A stretch of 9,673 nt of DNA. Source: an uncultured Lysobacteraceae bacterium (GTDB lineage: Bacteria; Pseudomonadota; Gammaproteobacteria; Xanthomonadales; Rhodanobacteraceae). The position numbers and the translations under genes are program-made. Every line of letters starts with the position of its first letter. Position 1 is the stretch's first letter. The stretch lies in NCBI GenBank assembly GCA_946480705.1, contig CAMLLF010000093.1, positions 1 to 9,673 of the forward strand, written 5' to 3'. This document shows positions 6,368 to 9,673 of this stretch, one piece after another. The notes under the pieces are model-generated. The model had not been told where the DNA came from. It worked only from the letters and a program-made list of their open reading frames with translations, and searched no databases.

Positions 6368-7732
6368 ATGCCCCGCAAACCCGCCGCCCCCGCCAGCGCG
6401 AGCCTGTTCGCCGAACCCGAAGCCCTGAAGCCGCTGGCCGAGCGCATGCGTCCGCGCGAGATCGGCGAGATCGTCGGACAGACGCGCCTGGTCGCGCCGG
6501 GCCGCCCGCTGCGCCGCGCGGTCGAGTCGGGACACGTGCATTCGATGATCCTCTGGGGGCCGCCGGGCTGCGGCAAGACGACGCTCGCGCTGCTGCTCGC
6601 GCGTTATGCCGACGCGCAGTTCCGGGCGATCTCGGCCGTGCTGTCGGGGCTCGCCGACGTGCGCGCCGCGCTCGAAGAGGCCGCTGCGAACTTCGCGCGC
6701 GGCGTGCGCACCGTGCTGTTCGTCGACGAGGTGCACCGCTTCAACAAGGCCCAGCAGGATGCGTTCCTGCCGCACATCGAGAAAGGCGTCATCATCTTCG
6801 TCGGCGCGACGACCGAGAACCCGTCGTTCGAGCTGAATTCCGCGTTGCTGTCGCGCTGCCGCGTGCACGTGCTCGAAGCGGTCGCCGCCGCCGACATCGT
6901 CGCGGCGCTGCGCCGCGCGCTGACCGATACCGAACGCGGCCTCGGCGCACAGCAGCTGCGCGTGGCCGACGAATCGCTGCGACTGATCGCGCAAGCCGCC
7001 GACGGCGACGTGCGCCGCGCACTGACCTTGCTTGAAATCGCGGCCGAACTCGCCGACGACGGCGTCGTCGACGACGCCACGCTGACGCAGGTTCTGGCCG
7101 ACCGCACGCGGCGCTTCGACAAGGGCGGCGAGCAGTTCTACGATCAGATCTCCGCACTGCATAAATCGGTGCGTTCGTCCGACCCGGACGCCGCGCTGTA
7201 CTGGTTCACGCGCATGCTCGACGGCGGCTGCGACCCGGCCTATCTCGCGCGGCGCCTCACGCGCATGGCGGTCGAGGACGTCGGTCTCGCCGACACGCGC
7301 GCGATCGGCATGGCCATCGAAGCCTGGGAAACCTACGACCGGCTCGGCAGTCCCGAAGGCGATCTCGCGCTCGCGCAGCTCGTCGTCTACATGGCCGTCG
7401 CCGCGAAGAGCAATGCGGTCTACCTCGCGTTCGGCGCGACGCAGGCCGAAGTGCGCGCGAGCGGCACGCTGGACGTGCCGATGGCGATCCGCAACGCGCC
7501 GACGAAGCTCATGAAGCAGCTCGGCTACGGCAAGGGTTACCGCTACGACCACGACGTCGACGGCGGCGTCGCGCTCGATCAGCAGTGCCTGCCCGACGCG
7601 CTGGTCGGGCGCGAGTTCTACCAGCCGACCGAGCGCGGCCTGGAAGCGCGCATCGCCGAGAAGCTGCGCGAACTGCGCGCGGCGCGCGCCGCGGCGCTCG
7701 CGCAGCGCGAACCGGGCGATACCGACGCATGA
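6368..7732 (+). CDS. rarA: Replication-associated recombination protein A (AAA+ ATPase)
   Basis: RarA (MgsA) is a clamp-loader-like AAA+ ATPase of the RarA/Mgs1/WRNIP1 family that acts at stalled replication forks and interacts with SSB. The 454-residue product matches the usual length near 450. In order it has the N-terminal PLAERMRPREIGEIVGQ (22-38), Walker A GPPGCGKT (64-71), Walker B LFVDEVHRFNKAQQDAFLPH (117-136), sensor 1 GATTENPSFELN (146-157), and sensor 2 GDVRRALTLLE (213-223). The C-terminal tetramerisation domain carries FYDQISALHKSVRSSDPDAA (257-276), YWFTRMLDGGCDPAYLARRL (278-297) and YGKGYRYDHD (387-396). The start at 6368 is chosen because the family begins shortly before PLAxRMRP; the in-frame ATG at 6332 would add 12 residues and also lacks a ribosome binding site. 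The stop overlaps the MFS gene start by 4 nt (ATGA). Confidence 0.96.
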   Translation: MPRKPAAPASASLFAEPEALKPLAERMRPREIGEIVGQTRLVAPGRPLRRAVESGHVHSMILWGPPGCGKTTLALLLARYADAQFRAISAVLSGLADVRAALEEAAANFARGVRTVLFVDEVHRFNKAQQDAFLPHIEKGVIIFVGATTENPSFELNSALLSRCRVHVLEAVAAADIVAALRRALTDTERGLGAQQLRVADESLRLIAQAADGDVRRALTLLEIAAELADDGVVDDATLTQVLADRTRRFDKGGEQFYDQISALHKSVRSSDPDAALYWFTRMLDGGCDPAYLARRLTRMAVEDVGLADTRAIGMAIEAWETYDRLGSPEGDLALAQLVVYMAVAAKSNAVYLAFGATQAEVRASGTLDVPMAIRNAPTKLMKQLGYGKGYRYDHDVDGGVALDQQCLPDALVGREFYQPTERGLEARIAEKLRELRAARAAALAQREPGDTDA

Positions 7733-8895
7733 TCCGCGCCGCCCTGTCGCTGCCGCGCACGGTCTGGCTGCTCGGCCTCGTCAGTCTCGTCAACGACACC
7801 GCGAGCGACATGATCTATCCGCTCGTACCGCTGTATCTCGCGAGCGTGCTCATGGCCGGTCCCAAGGCGCTGGGGCTGGTCGAAGGCATCGCCGAGGCGT
7901 TCGGCAGCGTGCTCAAGCTCGTCGCCGGCGTGCTCGCGGACCGGCTGCGCCACATGCGCAGCTGGGTCATTGCGGGCTACGCGATTTCCGGTCTCGTCCG
8001 CCCGCTGATCGCGCTGTCGACGAGCTGGCTCGGCGTGCTCGCCTGCCGCTTCGCCGACCGCGTCGGCAAGGGACTGCGTTCGGCGCCGCGCGACGCGCTG
8101 CTGACGCTCAGCGTCGCGCGCGAATCGCGCGGCCTGGCCTTCGGCCTGCATCGCGCCATGGACAATCTCGGCGCCGTCGTCGGTCCGCTCGTCGCCGCGG
8201 GACTGCTCGCGCTCGGGTTCACGCTGCGCGAAGTGTTCTTCTGGGCCATCGTGCCGGCCGTCGTCGTCGTCGCATTGACGCTCTGCGTGCGCGAACCCGA
8301 GCGCGTCGTGCTGCAGCCCAAGCCGTTCCGCTGGAACCTGTCCGACCAGCCGCGCGCGTTCCGCCGCTATCTGGTCGCGTTGGCATTGTTCACATTGGGA
8401 AATTCGTCGAACATGTTCCTGCTGCTGCGCGCGAGCGAGCTCGGTCTCGGCCAGGCGCAGGTGCCGCTGATCTGGGCGCTGGTCTGCTTCGTCGCCGCCG
8501 TGTTCGGCCCGCCGCTGTCGGCCTGGTCCGACCGCGTCGACCGGCGCCGGCTCATCGTCGGCGGCTGGAGCGTCTACGCCGTGTTCTATCTCGTGTTCGG
8601 CCTGCTGCCGGCGCAGCCCTGGCTGCTCTGGCCGCTGTTCGCGGCCTACGGCCTGTTCCTCGCGGCGACCGAAGGCGCCGAAAAGGCGCTGGTCGCCGAC
8701 CTCGTGCCGTCCGCGCAGGCCGGCACGGCGTTCGGCTGGTACAGCCTCGTGTCCGGCATCACCTTGCTGCCCGCGTCGCTGCTGTTCGGCTGGCTCTGGG
8801 CCGACATCGCGCCGCTCGCGGCGTTCGGGTTCGGGGCGGCGTGCGCGCTCGGGGCGGCAGCGGTGCTGATGCGAGCAGGCAACGAAGAGGAGTGA
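7729..8895 (+). CDS. Major facilitator superfamily transporter
   Basis: The product is 388 residues with about 11-12 membrane segments, a normal MFS length. Near the N terminus, SLVNDTASDMIYPLVPLYL (19-37) matches an MFS subgroup with an S-x-V/L-x-D-x-x-S-x-M-I-Y-P signature. Residues 69-73 (LADRL) give a motif-A-like loop between TM2 and TM3. The loop RFADRVGKGLRSAPRDALL (107-125) is the subgroup's distinctive cytoplasmic motif. The second half repeats motif A weakly at WSDRVDRRRLI (266-276). The substrate cannot be told from sequence. The ATG overlaps the rarA stop as ATGA, which argues for coupled translation. The open frame extends 48 codons upstream inside rarA, but that part is an Arg-rich shadow. 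The stop codon lies inside the left arm of a long inverted repeat. Confidence 0.9.
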   Translation: MIRAALSLPRTVWLLGLVSLVNDTASDMIYPLVPLYLASVLMAGPKALGLVEGIAEAFGSVLKLVAGVLADRLRHMRSWVIAGYAISGLVRPLIALSTSWLGVLACRFADRVGKGLRSAPRDALLTLSVARESRGLAFGLHRAMDNLGAVVGPLVAAGLLALGFTLREVFFWAIVPAVVVVALTLCVREPERVVLQPKPFRWNLSDQPRAFRRYLVALALFTLGNSSNMFLLLRASELGLGQAQVPLIWALVCFVAAVFGPPLSAWSDRVDRRRLIVGGWSVYAVFYLVFGLLPAQPWLLWPLFAAYGLFLAATEGAEKALVADLVPSAQAGTAFGWYSLVSGITLLPASLLFGWLWADIAPLAAFGFGAACALGAAAVLMRAGNEEE

Positions 8896-8950
8896 GAAAC
8901 GAGCAACCGTGCGGGGCTACCACTCGTTTCTTACTCCTCTTCGCTCTTTT
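8883..8950 (+). terminator. Long inverted repeat over the MFS stop codon, terminator-like
   Basis: The left arm 8883-8903 (CGAAGAGGAGTGAGAAACGA plus G) pairs with the right arm 8923-8943 over 21 positions with one G-U pair and no other mismatch. The loop is 19 nt. The MFS stop TGA (8893-8895) is inside the left arm. A run of four T follows at 8947-8950, three bases after the right arm. The stem is long and the loop large for an intrinsic terminator, so an mRNA 3'-end stabilising hairpin or a remnant repeat is also possible. Confidence 0.55.
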
Positions 8951-8975
8951 CTCGTCCGTCCGCCGCGGCGATAAT
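8947..8975 (+). promoter_or_regulatory. Candidate serS promoter
   Basis: GATAAT (8970-8975) is a good -10 match, with TTTTCT (8947-8952) as a weak -35 at 17 nt spacing. Transcription would start near 8982, giving a leader of about 25 nt. The T-run that would end the MFS transcript overlaps the -35, so the terminator and promoter are packed together. Confidence 0.5.
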
Positions 8976-8996
8976 CGCCGACCCCGTTGAATCTCC

Positions 8997-9001
8997 AAGG
9001 A
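8997..9001 (+). promoter_or_regulatory. serS ribosome binding site
   Basis: AAGGA ends 5 nt before the ATG at 9007 and fixes the start. It is one of the few clear Shine-Dalgarno sequences in this window. Confidence 0.65.
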
Positions 9002-9006
9002 TTGCC

Positions 9007-9673
9007 ATGCTTGACCCAGCCCTGCTGCGCGGCCAGCTCGATGCCGTGGCCGAACGACTGGCGACGCGCGGATTCGCGCTCGACAAGGCGGCGATCGAAG
9101 CGCTGGAGTCGCAGCGCAAGGCCGTCCAGGTCGAAACGCAGGACCTGCAGAACCGGCGCAACACGCTGTCCAAGCAGGTCGGCATCGCCAAGAGCAAGGG
9201 CGAGGACGCCGCCGCGCTGATGGCCGAAGTCGGCGGCATCGGCGATGCGCTCAAGGCGAACGAGGTCACGCTCGCCGACGTCCAGCAGCGGCTCGCCGAG
9301 ATCGCGCAGGGCATTCCGAACCTGCCGCACGAATCGGTGCCGCAGGGCAGCGACGAATCCGGCAACGTCGAGCAGAACCGCTGGGGCACGCCGCGCAGCT
9401 TCGATTTTCCGGTGCGCGATCACGTCGACCTCGGCGCGCGCAAGGGCTGGCTCGACGGCGATGCCGGCGCGAAGCTGTCGGGCGCGCGCTTCACGGTGCT
9501 GCGCGGCGAACTCGCGCGGCTGCATCGCGCGCTCGCGCAGTTCATGCTCGATCTGCATGCGACTTCGCACGGCTATCTCGAAACCAACGTGCCGCTGATC
9601 GTCAATGCCGACTCGATGCTCGGCACCGGGCAACTGCCGAAATTCGAGGACGACCTGTTCTCGACCGCGGTCG
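9007..9673 (+). CDS. serS: Seryl-tRNA synthetase, N-terminal part (3' end outside window)
   Basis: SerRS is the class II synthetase that charges tRNA-Ser (and tRNA-Sec where present) with serine. The frame opens at ATG 9007 and runs off the end of the window, giving 222 of about 425 residues. Residues 1-105 are the N-terminal tRNA-binding arm: [20 protein letters not shown], then two long helices of an antiparallel coiled coil (about 28-66 and 70-103). The hinge [18 protein letters not shown] (about 105-122) is typical of the family. The catalytic domain begins near [18 protein letters not shown], continues with [20 protein letters not shown], and reaches the motif-1 region [20 protein letters not shown] and [11 protein letters not shown]. 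The catalytic motifs 2 and 3 lie beyond the window. The gene appears to have its own promoter and a clear ribosome binding site. Confidence 0.96.
   Translation, partial: MLDPALLRGQLDAVAERLATRGFALDKAAIEALESQRKAVQVETQDLQNRRNTLSKQVGIAKSKGEDAAALMAEVGGIGDALKANEVTLADVQQRLAEIAQGIPNLPHESVPQGSDESGNVEQNRWGTPRSFDFPVRDHVDLGARKGWLDGDAGAKLSGARFTVLRGELARLHRALAQFMLDLHATSHGYLETNVPLIVNADSMLGTGQLPKFEDDLFSTAV

Overview
The window is a high-GC, gene-dense piece of a bacterial chromosome. The order ftsK, lolA, rarA, serS on one strand is the classic gammaproteobacterial cell-division and outer-membrane neighbourhood. Three things point to the Lysobacterales (Xanthomonadales), perhaps a Rhodanobacteraceae such as a Dokdonella relative: the strong G/C-ending codon bias, the alanine dehydrogenase gene beside ftsK, and a secreted protein ending in LFADDFES. 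The placement is an inference from recalled gene order and motifs, not from a search.

Layout. Bases 1-479 hold the 3' part of an alanine dehydrogenase gene (ald). A 355-bp gap follows. It contains a perfect GC-rich terminator hairpin and four further tandem copies of its core (535-696), then the ftsK promoter region. From 835 a plus-strand run begins: ftsK (DNA translocase), an unassigned polytopic membrane protein with a soluble C-terminal domain, lolA (periplasmic lipoprotein carrier) and a DUF1275/YoaK-family membrane protein. The last three are separated by gaps or overlaps of 34, 3 and -1 nt and look like one operon. A small secreted protein lies on the minus strand (5667-6245), and its stop codon is only 2 nt from that of the DUF1275 gene. 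The plus strand resumes with rarA and an MFS transporter (ATGA overlap). Next comes a 21-bp inverted repeat across the MFS stop codon, and then the first half of serS.

How the genes fit together. The conserved genes are housekeeping: chromosome segregation (FtsK), lipoprotein sorting (LolA), replication-fork maintenance (RarA), seryl-tRNA charging (SerRS) and alanine catabolism (Ald). Accessory genes have been placed between them at three points: between ftsK and lolA, between lolA and rarA, and between rarA and serS. The least explained items are the terminator-derived tandem array, the secreted protein with a recurrent-looking C-terminal tag, and the membrane protein between ftsK and lolA. 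I found no mobile element, CRISPR array, tRNA or rRNA, and no clear new multi-gene system.
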